Positions 33,827 to 44,290 of a DNA stretch of 64,000 nt are shown piece after piece (position 1 is the stretch's first letter; each line of letters opens with the position of its first letter). Source of the DNA: Myrica gale (lineage: Eukaryota > Streptophyta > Magnoliopsida > Fagales > Myricaceae); contig OZ005604.1 in NCBI GenBank assembly GCA_963930655.1, positions 4,350,001 to 4,414,000 of the forward strand, written 5' to 3'. A program made the position numbers and the translations under genes. The notes under the pieces are model-generated. The model ran no database searches, had not been told where the DNA came from, and saw only the letters and a list, made by a program, of their open reading frames with translations.

Positions 33827-35566
33827 CACCACGACTCAAAGCACCATCATCACCCTCTTGCATGTCATTTCCCTTGAGGTTTATATTCACGTACTATATT
33901 TACCTTGTAGACAAATTTGTTGCTCACTTTCTACTTCTTCCGTATTCTCTCGCTGAGGTTTGTTTGGGCTTGGCTTGTAAGCTTTTTACCTCTATATAAA
34001 GAATGATCGATGTAACGCCTGACCAGAGGAGGAGATGGCCGAATTTATGTGTACGGATGTTTTTGAGAAATGGAATACCACATTTCAAGAAAGACAGTTC
34101 AAACTTTTGAAGATTCCAATCCCAAGAAAATTCCATCATTTATTTCTAAGTAGCCCACAAGTAAATGTTACAATTTATACGTGCAGGCAAAGAAAATATA
34201 GATTTTTGATGGACTAGCGGGGGATTTTTTTTTTTTAAAGGCAAACAACAACATTTTATGTAAGTACAAAAGAAATAGAGAAACACGTACAAAAGAAATA
34301 GAGAAACACGACACAATCGGATAGAACACCAAAAACGAAGACAACAGCAGGACTCGAGTAACCCAACAATCGAAGTGTCGGCTACTGGACTGACGGGCAT
34401 AAAGCCCTTTACATAGAGCTAAGTAGGCACGACAAATTCTCAGGTCTGATATATATAACCGATGCTTTCATGCCATGTGATGGACTGATGATGGATGCTT
34501 CCCATTTTGACATTTGAAGCCCATTTCAACGCATTGAGTACCCAACTAAGCACTATACACTTTCGCAAAGAAGAAGAAGAAAGAAACCAACCTACTCCTT
34601 CATTTCCAGCACTTCTCGTTCTCCCGCCGGCCCGAGTGGTCCGAGTGGCAATCTTTGGAAATTGCTGTTTTTTATTTCACTTGCTGAAAGGTTTACACTG
34701 GATTTAAATTGGATCCATCAGGATATCTAACAATATCGACTCGGATACTAGTACCGTAGCTTTGACTCAGTATTCTATCTTTCTTCAACACTCCTGAAAC
34801 GTCAACATGATTAATCATGAAAATATGATAGTACCAAGAAGCTGACACTGTTCTGTCCAAGATTTTACAAGTGTAATATTAAATTCTACAAGAAACACAT
34901 TACTCTTTAACGAAAATTTTGGTAGAACGAAAAATTTAATGGTGGTAAAAAAAATGAAAAGAAAGATAATTTAAATAATTTTTTATATTTATTTTAATAA
35001 AAATAAATTATTTAATGAAAAAAGGTAAATTATTTTATTAAACCAAAATTTTGACGAGCAAACACAATCTCAACCCAATCTTCTAAGGGGCATCAAATTT
35101 GCTCGTCCACTTGTACTGTCACAACTTCCATTGAAAATAAAGTAGAATAATACACATGCATGACAGATACAATAAAGGAAAGAGAATGTGAGTGGATGAA
35201 ATTCAGAATCTCATAAATAAGCAAGGCCGAATTTCACACATAACCAATTAGGCTATATATTGAAAAATTGCAAAATACCAACTCGATTTACAGAAGGTGC
35301 GAACTGCTCTTTACAAGGGAAAACAAATAAATTAACCCTTCCCTGAAAAAATAAATTAATTAATAAATTAACCCTTCCCACTTGCTCTTAGAAAATTGCA
35401 CTCACTACCTGATTACCTACGCTGTGGAAGATTAGAAGGCGAAAAATGAACAGAATAAAGTGATAAAAAATTAAGATTAATTAAACTGTACATTGTGCTA
35501 TACAGTGAGTAAACTGTAACGTTCAATATGCGTCTTGATTATGGCCGTCGTCCTTCAGTTTATGTT
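33827..35566. other. Spacer with small repeats
   Basis: 34225-34386 looks like a 160 bp retroposon tail on the minus strand: a T tract on the left, a 22 bp internal tandem duplication (acaaaagaaatagagaaacac), and tggactagcggg / tggactgacggg as a degenerate flanking repeat. 34905-35068 is a decayed relative of the MITE at 49030, with caaacacaatc at its right end. No gene seen. Confidence 0.45.
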
Positions 35567-35864
35567 CTATGAAAGGTCATCCTGCCTCCCATTTGAGTCG
35601 GATTTTACTGAAACAGGAGGCTTTGAAGAAGCAGATGGCCGTGGGGGAGCTGTAAGGGAATAAGTGAGTCTTGACGATGAGTTTTCTATTAGACCAGCGA
35701 CTCCTGCAGCAGCAGATTGAGCGTTTGAAGGTAGGAAAAGATCATGTTTCTGGTCTTTATAAGCACTCCAAACCTGCAAATCGGGAGCCATGATCAGCAA
35801 GTGCGTTACACCCACTAAATCAAATATGAGTTACACAAGTTTCTAATTTGCTAAGGATCAGACT

Positions 35865-36749
35865 ATTTTTTTTTTTTTGCTGAATAATACCGAGAGGCTT
35901 AACATTGCATTGAATCAATAGTACAAGATACACAAGACATCAAGACCAAAGATCCAAGCACAACACAACTAGGTTGCAAATAAGAGGCTAGCGGGATCCC
36001 TAAAGGATCGGAAACCACAAAGGCTCCATGCGGGGCAGAGAGAGCGGGTGGCCGGAAATGGCAGACGGCATTACCAGAACCATAAACAGAAACTAGCACA
36101 AAAACTAAGACAATTCAGCATAGGCAACCTAGACAAAAACCAACAAACCCACAAAAGGGCAGAAAGGCCACAAAAGACCAGCAAAGCTCCACAGGAGCAG
36201 CAACAACCGAAACAAACCGGCAGAGGACACGGCGGCGCGTGAGAAACACGCGCGGCGGAGGGGCACGAGCTAGACCAGATCTGGGCGGCCGAAAGCTTCT
36301 GACACGGTCCAAGGGTCGCGGCCGTCGAAAACCGCCGAAAACAGCCCCAAACAGCGGAAAATAGGATCGGCTCGTGGGGTGCGTGTGGGCGCGTGCGGCG
36401 GCTCCGGGAGGCATATCGGCGACGGAAAGGAGCTGAGAAGATCGGCTGGAGGAGCTGAGGTGGATGATCTATGGCGTGGCCTCCAAGGGTCAAACAAAAA
36501 GCCGGGATCTAGCATCACAACACCAAGAGAAAAAACCAAGAAAAAAGGAAAGGAAACCGAGACAAGAGGAAGCAAGAGAAGGGGAGAGGGAAGGGGAAGA
36601 GAGGAGAAGAGAGAAGGGGGGAGGCGAGAGGAGCCGGAGCTCCTCCCGCCGCCGGAGAAAGAGGAAGGGGGTTAAGGGGAGGCTAAAACACCAAAAGGGT
36701 TCTAGAGAGAAGGCACAACCTCTCTCTCTAGAACACAGCACCTCTGGTC
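35865..36749 (-). mobile_element. LINE-derived retroposon with poly(A) and 15 bp TSD
   Basis: gctaaggatcagact is duplicated exactly (35850-35864 and 36750-36764). The insert has a T tract at its left end, so on the minus strand it is an 885 bp RNA-derived unit with a poly(A) tail. Its 5' part is GC-rich with purine/pyrimidine runs (GAGAGAGG), as in plant L1 5' leaders, and its 3' part reads like an L1 tail (cttgtgtatcttgtact...gcaatgttaagcctc). There is no endonuclease or reverse transcriptase, so it seems a front-to-tail deletion derivative. The long frames on both strands are composition artefacts. A relative with the same kind of 5' part is at 47987-48834. Confidence 0.85.
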
Positions 36750-37171
36750 GCTAAGGATCAGACTCATGTGTGCTAGCATAAGTCAGGAATGGTGAGAACA
36801 ACAGAAAAACAACAATTTAAATTTAAATGAATCTATTTAGGTTGATGCAATAGACACTATAATGGACAAGAATCTCATCACAAGTTGTCTGTTTTCTATT
36901 ACTAAGCAAAGAGAGTATAAGATGCACAGGATATCACAGAAAACTTGAAGTGAACAATGCAAGAACTCTCTCCAGACAGACATGTCAACCGCTTTGCGGG
37001 ATATACTTAATAAGTAAACTGAACAGGAACAAATCGCAACAAAAATATACCAGTAAGAAAAATCAGAACATGTGTCGCCACTTACATCAGAAGCATTTAA
37101 TATATCTCTCACTTTGGTACAATGAGCCCCTTCAGTCGCAAATGCTTGCAAAACCTGGACCAACACATTCA

Positions 37172-37211
37172 AACCAGATAGTTTTTTTTTTATAAGTCGA
37201 ACCAGATAGTT
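37172..37211 (-). mobile_element. Poly(A) micro-insertion in GRV2 remnant
   Basis: aaccagatagtt (37172-37183) is repeated exactly at 37200-37211. The 16 bp between them are seven T then tataagtcg. On the minus strand the insert is CGACTTATA plus A tract, close to the insert at 9754 (..ACTTATA plus A tract). It lies just upstream of a GRV2 3' exon. Confidence 0.7.
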
Positions 37212-39131
37212 CTAAGCCACTTAAAATAAACGGCTACATTTTAGCTTCACAGGAGTAAAATGCACGTTTGAGCCAATTTCTAAAAGATCATGACGGATAA
37301 GAGGAATTAAAATAGGAGGTTCTGCTCTCCTCTCGTGGGATCAACCCAAGACTTTCCTCTCTTAAAGGAGAAGATATAACATAGGACTATAACAGCCCGT
37401 TGTATACTAGAATCTTGAAGCATGTTCAAACTCTACAAGAAAGACACTCAAAACTTTAGAATAATCATTGACAACCGAAAACAAAACATGAAATAGTCAA
37501 AATGATAATTATGATCAAGACTAAAGGCTCGCCAAAATTCAGACCAATTACAGAGTAGCCTTCCAGAGCCTACAGGGGTGTTCTCCACAACAACCTGAGC
37601 AGGAGCTGGAAGGTTTGTATCTTGGAAACCAACTATATTGGCATCTGAATCAACCAAATTTGAAGCACCTGGTTCTGATGCCTCACGAAGACTTGTTGAC
37701 GGAGCATCAGCTGAATGCTCATTTTGTGCAACCCCTGAAGAGGAAACTTCCCTGGTACGGTTATCACTACTTGGAGAAACCGAAGACTGAATGGTTATAG
37801 ACTGTCCAAGGTTGGGCTCTAGTGCCGATCTTTGGTATCCATCTGACCCTTTAAAAGCACCAACACCTGTCTGTCTAGCCAAATCATTACCTTCAATAGG
37901 ACTCGCAGAAGGTAAAGACTGCTCGTGAGATGCAAGTCCTCTCCCAGTACGACCCTTCCTCTGTTGGAGTAAACGCCTCTTTCTTATACTGGTCAATGAT
38001 GCTTCCTGACCAGTGTCCTCGGATGGAACTCCATCAGAACATGTGTGCAAATAAGCAACAAGTCCAGGGGGCAAAACTCTAGACAACAAATCTAGAGCTG
38101 GTTGATAGGAATCCGCCCAAAGGGCAACAAGCTGTCGACTAACCTCGCGCTTCTCACCAGCAGGAAGGAAAAACGCATGCAATAAATGCCTCAGCAAAGC
38201 ACCATCCAGCAAAGCATCATCACGCATGGACTCTGCAGCATTTGCGTCTTCTTCCGCAATTGTTCGCATGATCACGGCCAGTCTCCCTAACGCTTTCAGC
38301 AGGATGTCCAAACAGAGCAAACAAGCGATGCTTCAAACCAGCTACTTGGCGTAGCAGTTCAACAAAAACTGTGTATTGAGTAGTTTCACCATGCGGATCA
38401 CATATCATAGCTTCAAGAACTTCAACGACAGCCATTGACAATAACGGTGATACAGACAAAGGCTTTAGCCTATTGACAAGAATAATAACATAACCATGAT
38501 GAGCAAACAGCACCGACTTGGTATGCATTACTGTAGCATGCTGCTCTCCTTTCGAATCTGTTAATATATTTGTATCCCCCGAACCACCACCGATAAGCAC
38601 TGCAACAAGCCCTGCAGCTTCAGCAGCTACGCCTTCTGAACCATTTCTGATTAAACCCATTATTCTTCCAACAGCAGCAGGAAACGACATCACGTGTGAA
38701 GCTGCACTTCTTGACGCCAGTAATCTACGTAAACATACAATGAAGCCCATCACTGTTGCAGCTGCTTTAGGTGAAGGGGGTGGTAAGGGAGGGGACTCTG
38801 GAGGAAGATTTGGAGTAGCTGGAAGCATTGTAATTAAGGCCATTAAAGTCACTTCAGGTACTTCAATGTTAGAAGGAACTCCACTATATGGTATACATGC
38901 ATTGAACTCCCTTATTCTACGCCATAACTTAGCTCTTGATCCAGGAATAGAACCCCCTTCAGCAGCAGCATCTTTTGCAGCTGCTGCTAAGTGTTTCAAA
39001 TGCATGGAAGCACCTTCCATATCAGCACCAGGGCGTCGTTGTCCAAGTTGTAAACGAACTCTTCCACAAGGTGGATCAACACGATGACCTGGCATTGTCA
39101 ACCTAGGTAATACAGGTACTGGGCACTGACC

Positions 39132-40106
39132 CTACAAAGTTAAACCCAGATATCAACCACAACACATGAAACTTCAATGTCTAACGTATCCATTACCAAT
39201 AAAATCTTTAGGTGCAACAATGACAATCCTGGTAATTATAAGAACTTTGAGCATCATGCTGCGGAATCTAACTTCTTAGGGAAACAAAACTATCATCATC
39301 CAAGAGAGAACACATCTACCTACTTCTGATTGCAACACATCCCGACAATGGCCAATAGCATAAATCAGTTAAAATTGAGGTTTTCTGCTCTTTTGATATT
39401 GATTTTCGCTGCAAAAATATTTCAGGCCAACTACATAGATTCTACACAGCCTGCGGAGGCTGTATTTCAGAGTGAAGTGAACAAGTTAAAGCAGGATCAG
39501 TTCAAGCCATTTGTGAAGGGAGAGGCAGCATAGGGTACCATGCCATCCATGCTTGGGAAGCCTAATGCATCGCAAGGCTGCCTTACTTGTCAAGCTGTTG
39601 AATCATGCTATTGGAGCTGCTCGTTATTTATAATAACGACTCTAAGAATACAATTTGTATCGAGAGAAGTAGATCTCTTTTGATGTCTCTTAGGTCTCTT
39701 GATTTCCAGAAAGACGATCTAGATTTTTCTAAGTGCCTATTCATAGCCATAGAAATTGAACTCTTTCATTTGCATATAAATGGATAAAGAGAGAATGGTC
39801 TGAACAGGATATACATTTTATTAACATTTTATTAATACAATCTCCAGTTCGTCAGTCACCATTTAACTCAAGAAGGCACAACAATAAGGAGTTAGCAAAT
39901 TAGCACAATCTTTGGCAATAGTGGTCACATATCGACCATTCGAGCATAGATGTCCCAATCTTCAAACTTGCACAACAATAACGAGTTGGCATAACAAACA
40001 AAACTAGCCATCCTACTTGAGGCATTCAGTTGTTAACTGAATCAAACCAAGTACAGAAGAGTCTCAAAACCATTTCAAGTTACAAATAAGCACGCATTCA
40101 AGGCTT
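39132..40106. other. Between GRV2 and PABP fragments
   Basis: 39830-40106 is probably the 3' untranslated part of the PABP exon. A 67-codon plus-strand frame at 39330-39533 begins with a hydrophobic stretch (FSALLILIFAAKIFQA) but I recognise no family. The rest is probably GRV2 intron. Confidence 0.4.
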
Positions 40107-40349
40107 TCACGAAACAAGGTTGTCATTCAGTGAAAATGAGGACAGTTGATCTGCTGCAGTGCCAGCCTGCTGCTGCTGAACATTCCTTAGAACCTCCATA
40201 GCCTCAGCCACCTTTGCTTTCAGAGCTTCTGGTGACTCGAGCAATTGCAACACCTCAGTCTGATCCATCTCTAGAAGCACGCCTGTCACCTTAGCAGCAT
40301 TTTCAGGCTCCAGCTATTCCACAAGTGGGTATAGATTCTCACCCAGCAT
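40107..40349 (-). pseudogene. Poly(A)-binding protein, last exon (MLLE/PABC domain) with nonsense codon
   Basis: A single 81-codon exon after a CTGCAG acceptor. It starts MLGENLYPLVE and has LEPENAAKVTGVLLEMDQ, then LLESPEALKAKVAEAMEVLR and ends SSFSLNDNLVS. This is the C-terminal MLLE (PABC) domain of cytoplasmic poly(A)-binding proteins, which binds PAM2 motifs. At 40314-40316 a TAG replaces the Gln codon normally found between LVE/D and LEP. No RRM exons are seen upstream (40350-41960), so only the last exon was carried here or kept. Introns are implied by the acceptor, so it is not a retrocopy. Confidence 0.85.
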
Positions 40350-41959
40350 CTGCAGATTTTTTACACATGAAATAGAAAATCAGTAATTAGCATAATCGTA
40401 GCCGCATCACACCACTTGTTGTCATAACACCTAACATCTAATGTTACAGATGCAAATTCATTTAGAAGCAATTGATAAGGATATTGCCCTCTGGGTGCTA
40501 ATAATTGGTAAAAAGAGTATGTCACATCGATAATTTTCTGATAATGTGCATCCATACCAATAGTAGTAACAAGAGCAGCAAAAATAAAATTAATATCTTG
40601 GTGTACAGAGCAGAATTCAAAATAAAAGAATAGTTGAAGTTGTGTTTGGGGGGGTATAGAAAGAAAATAAACAGAGGGAGGCCACACTCTGTTTCTCCTA
40701 CTCACGAAAACAGAGGGAGGCCATACCAATATATTTATTGATACCTAGAATAACAATCTACAACTGAAAAAAAAAGACTTGTACATACAAACACAACAAA
40801 ATTAAGAAGCAGTATATCTTTCAACATGTCATTATAAACAACTTCAATTTGTGGCCAGCACAATTCCAAAACCCAAATGATATCAATAATAATTATTCCC
40901 AAGCAAAATTTAATAATAAAAAAATATAAATCCTTTTCCAATCTCACTGCCGAGAAAATGACACTCTGCCTAGTCCGAGCAATGTGAGCCAACACAAAAG
41001 AGAGAACCTTAAAATGTTCAAAACATAACGGTGAAAGAAAAAAAAAAGGAAGGAAAGAGAGATTCATTGAGATGGAGAGTAACTATATTCGAGTACGCAT
41101 AGAACCCAACATGAAAAATATTTGTCCTCCCCTTTTTTATCATTTTTCTTTCTTTTGGGGGCTCGAGAACTTGAACTAGAATAGAAATTAACCCCGAAGA
41201 CAGAGAAAAGAAAAGAACATTGAAATTTTGACCTACGCATTCGGACTCCAAAGGTTCCACAAACGTGAATTGAACAAACCCAATACGTCCGGCAGTACCT
41301 TCCTGGCCAAACCCTTGTGGGGGTGGTTGCTGCTCGCCGCCACCATTGTTGGTACATCCGCAGCAGCCTCCACGTCGTCGTTCTCTTCTTCAAACTCTTC
41401 AACCGCCACCTCAAATTCTTTATTTTTGTCCTTGGCATTTCTCTCCAACACCCCATCAGCCTTGGCCGTCGAACTCACCGAATCCTTATCGTTCAGTCTC
41501 CAAATGGGGGGGAGGAAGAAGGGGCTGAGCGCTTCTGCGAGAGAGAGAGAGTCGGAGGCCTGAAATGGGGGGAGGAAGAAGGGGCTGGACGCTACCATCT
41601 CAAATTCGAATGTATAACCGGGTTCCTTATGTGAGAGAGAGAGAGAGTCGGAGGCCTGGACCGGGTTCCTCAATCTCAAACCGGGCTACCATCTCATTTA
41701 TTTGGTGGCAGAAGCGGGATCGTCGGATGGACTGTGTGGAGATCCTGACCGCAGCTCCACACCGCTCCACACGGTCCCGCTTCACATAATAACTCATCTC
41801 TCCCTTGGACCTCTGACCTGGTGGACAGTACAAAGATCACACAGGCACAAGGAATTTACTCATTGTGATCCTAATAGTGTTAGTCCTCCCATCTCTCGTA
41901 TTTTGCTTATCTTAAGGATAAGTATAAGACCTGCACAGCGATATATACTGCAATGTCAG
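40350..41959. other. Spacer with locally shuffled repeats
   Basis: 41500-41720 has overlapping short duplications: 'aatggggggaggaagaaggggctg' twice, 'gagagagagtcggaggcctg' twice, 'ctaccatctca' and 'ccgggttcct' twice each. A minus-strand frame through 41679-41233 (FEVAVEEFEEENDDVEAA, ARKVLPDVLGLFNSRLWNLW) ends at a possible GT donor and might be a first exon, but I do not recognise it and its N-terminal half is the duplicated purine-rich repeat. Confidence 0.35.
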
Positions 41960-42905
41960 CTTGTGTGATGCGAATCTGAGCAAGGCTACAAATGAGCTAG
42001 TTCAATTTTCCGTAGGAACGGTTACAAGAGAACGAGACAAGAAGTTCAAGGATGGACTCGACGAACTCATTCAAGAGATATGGGATCAAGCAAAGTCATG
42101 GAGGTCCATTAAAGATGATCCACGTTCTAGAAGGATCCGGTCAAGAGTTATTTTTGGGTCTATTCTAGAATAATCGGATTGCATGGCATTCTAAGGGCCA
42201 AATCATTTTCTTTCATGGTCTTTTGATCATTATGGGCATCCAACATTTTTTGCCTAGTTTTAGTGTCTCATTTTAGGCAAGTAGAAGGAGTGGACACGTC
42301 CAGCTCTAATCAAATAAGGAATATTATTTCCTTATTTATTTTGTTGGTTTAGGCATCTGATATCATTTCCTTTGTTTAGTCGTGTGTGATCAGCTTTGAA
42401 AGTTTCTTTTCCTAATTTTTAGGAATATTTGATTTGAATTTGAAGTCAAATCAAATGTTAGTTTATCCCTTAGCCGGATTTTTAGGAATGTTTGAATTTG
42501 CATTTGAATCACTTTTCAAATGTTGGTTTATCCCTTTTCCTTAGCCGGATTTTTAGGAGCATTTAATTTCTTTCAAATTTGAATTAGTTTCCTATTTTAA
42601 TTAGAATCTTATTCTTGGAGGGATGTTTCAAGTATATTTAAAGGGTCTTTATGCATGTAGAGAAAAGAGAACATTGAGATTAATATTATTTGAGAGGTCT
42701 TATGATTCTCTTTTGTTCTTTGAAGAACTATTCAAACTTATCGGGATTTCCCGTAGCGTTCAACCCGACCTATCAAACGGAGTTTCCACCACCGTTTGTA
42801 GCGTCTTCCTTATACCGAGGTTCTTGTTTCTAATAAACAACGGGTCGAGGTTTCCATTCGAATATGTCCTAGAACGATCTTGGGTTCCTTATTGTTATTG
42901 AGTTT
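41960..42905 (+). mobile_element. Probable Ty3/gypsy remnant: end of gag-like frame plus LTR-like sequence
   Basis: At 41995-42171 the frame reads GTVTRERDKKFKDGLDELIQ, IWDQAKSWRS to a stop, resembling the GPxTRARAKKFKEALNGLIQ segment of plant gypsy polyproteins. A long T-rich non-coding stretch follows, with a repeated 'ttagccggatttttaggaa' phrase (42470 and 42543) and a 'gggtcttttcatgcatgta' transition that resembles an LTR. Borders are not certain and no partner LTR is in the window. Confidence 0.45.
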
Positions 42906-44290
42906 CGTTATTCTTGGCGGGGTTCACATCATTATGTCTTCATTAACAAGCAGCCTCCATATTGGGCACAACCTAACAATTTCTTCCTTTAAAGCGCTTA
43001 TGAAAGACAACAAGAATTTAGGCAAATATTTTACCTTTATTTGTCAGAAACCAAAACCAATATTATCAGTCATAGATACATTTATTGAATTGGAAATAAT
43101 GCCTATTCTATGATGGAAGGATATATACAGGAAATCCATGCGTTAATGTTTTGCATAAGATACACCTAATGCAAGGTGTGATAACTCCAACTTTGGCATC
43201 TACCCAAACCAGACACATTAAATATAGAAAAGAAAAGCAAAAATAATCAATAAAGAAGAGGAAAAACGCAATATAGAATACAGCAGATGAGATTGGAATA
43301 CCTGGCGAAGTTCCGGTATCTTTTTTCCGGAGATCTCTCCTATTATTGTCACTCACTTCAGGCAATCAATCATCTTTAGTATAGAACTTCTTATACGTTG
43401 GTCTATGGATCAAATCACTTAAATCTTTGTATATCTCACTTTTTTTCTTAGAATAATTATTTTAGCGAGGGCACCATGGAGTACTAGGTTTTCGGTCGGA
43501 ATTTATCTCACTCGACTGATAAAAGACGTGCTCCGATCGTGTCATCAAGGACGCTAGAGAGGTAAAGGCCGCTTTCACCAACGATTGCGAGAATAGGCCT
43601 TGCGGGCATGACAAGAACCGTACAATCAATGGTTACTGCAGAGATATTCGGGTGAGGGAAATGGAGCTCTTGAACCCGCGGAAGGGCCATGAAAGAACAG
43701 GTGCCGACAGTGAGGGAGTCGTGCCAAGTAGTGAGCATTTGTAGAAGAAAGATTTTTACTGAGATACAAAGGTGATTGGGGTAAATAGATGGGGATTATA
43801 AAGTTATACTGGTGTTGAACAGTTGGGTGGTGATATCATTCATGATCTAAACATATTGATCAATTTGACCAACTCGAATGGATCTCATCCAAATGAAAAA
43901 TGCACTAACAGAACTAGGAGTGTAATTACAAATCTCTGATACTCCGAACTAATTTCATTAGCCCAGGTAAGCAATGATTTGTTTTATCCCTTATTCCCCA
44001 GGGATACTTCTACTCATAATCATTCTTCCAACAGTGAAGTTCATAATTTTTTAAAATCGAAAGAATTCCAGAATCCAAGCTGTACTGTAATCCTCACGCG
44101 AGGAAGCAAAATACATTTTTACTGAAGAATCTACTGATGAAAGACCTCCTGCACTGATTTTACAATGAATCAACCAATCATTTCCTCGTGACAAATAAAG
44201 CAAAGCAATTTGATTTACGAAGCATGTCTTGTTCAGGTATTAAACATAAGGCACAAAAATTAAAACTAATTTAATATGAAGGGGGGAAAA
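42906..44290. other. Spacer, no supported gene
   Basis: A 76-codon minus-strand frame (43508-43738) has no recognised domain. 44040-44290 may contain the 3' untranslated part of the DUF936 gene. Confidence 0.4.

Larger units (their letters stand above)
35567..39131 (-). pseudogene. GRV2: GRV2 (DNAJC13/RME-8 homologue) fragment
   Basis: GRV2/KAM2 is a very large plant J-domain protein of endosomal trafficking, needed for gravitropism and vacuolar sorting. Three exon pieces remain. The large internal piece, 39131 to about 37520, runs from PVPVLPRLTMPGHRVDPPCG through ENTPVGSGRLLCNWSEFWRA to SLDHN. Two 3' exons follow: 37086-37154 (AFATEGAHCTKVRDILNASD) and 35567-35773 (from VWSAYKDQKHDLFLPSNAQS to the stop). 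The last two have correct splice borders. Lesions: near 38290 two bases are missing after ESVRET, shifting the frame, and about 1,400 residues' worth of exons between SLDHN and the last two exons are absent. The J domain is in the missing part. Introns are retained, so this is a broken genomic copy, not a retrocopy. A 885 bp retroposon sits in the last intron. Confidence 0.88.

Noticed and set aside
36071..36755. Several overlapping long frames of 80-140 codons on both strands
   Set aside because: GC- and purine-rich retroposon sequence with few stops in any frame; no domain and low-complexity composition.
39330..39533. 67-codon frame with hydrophobic N terminus as a secreted peptide gene
   Set aside because: Signal-like start, but no recognised family, no repeat elsewhere in the window and no supporting context.
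43438..43460. T tract followed by cttaga as a micro-insertion
   Set aside because: No flanking direct repeat could be found.
43508..43738. 76-codon minus-strand frame as a gene
   Set aside because: No recognised domain and no splice-linked neighbours seen.
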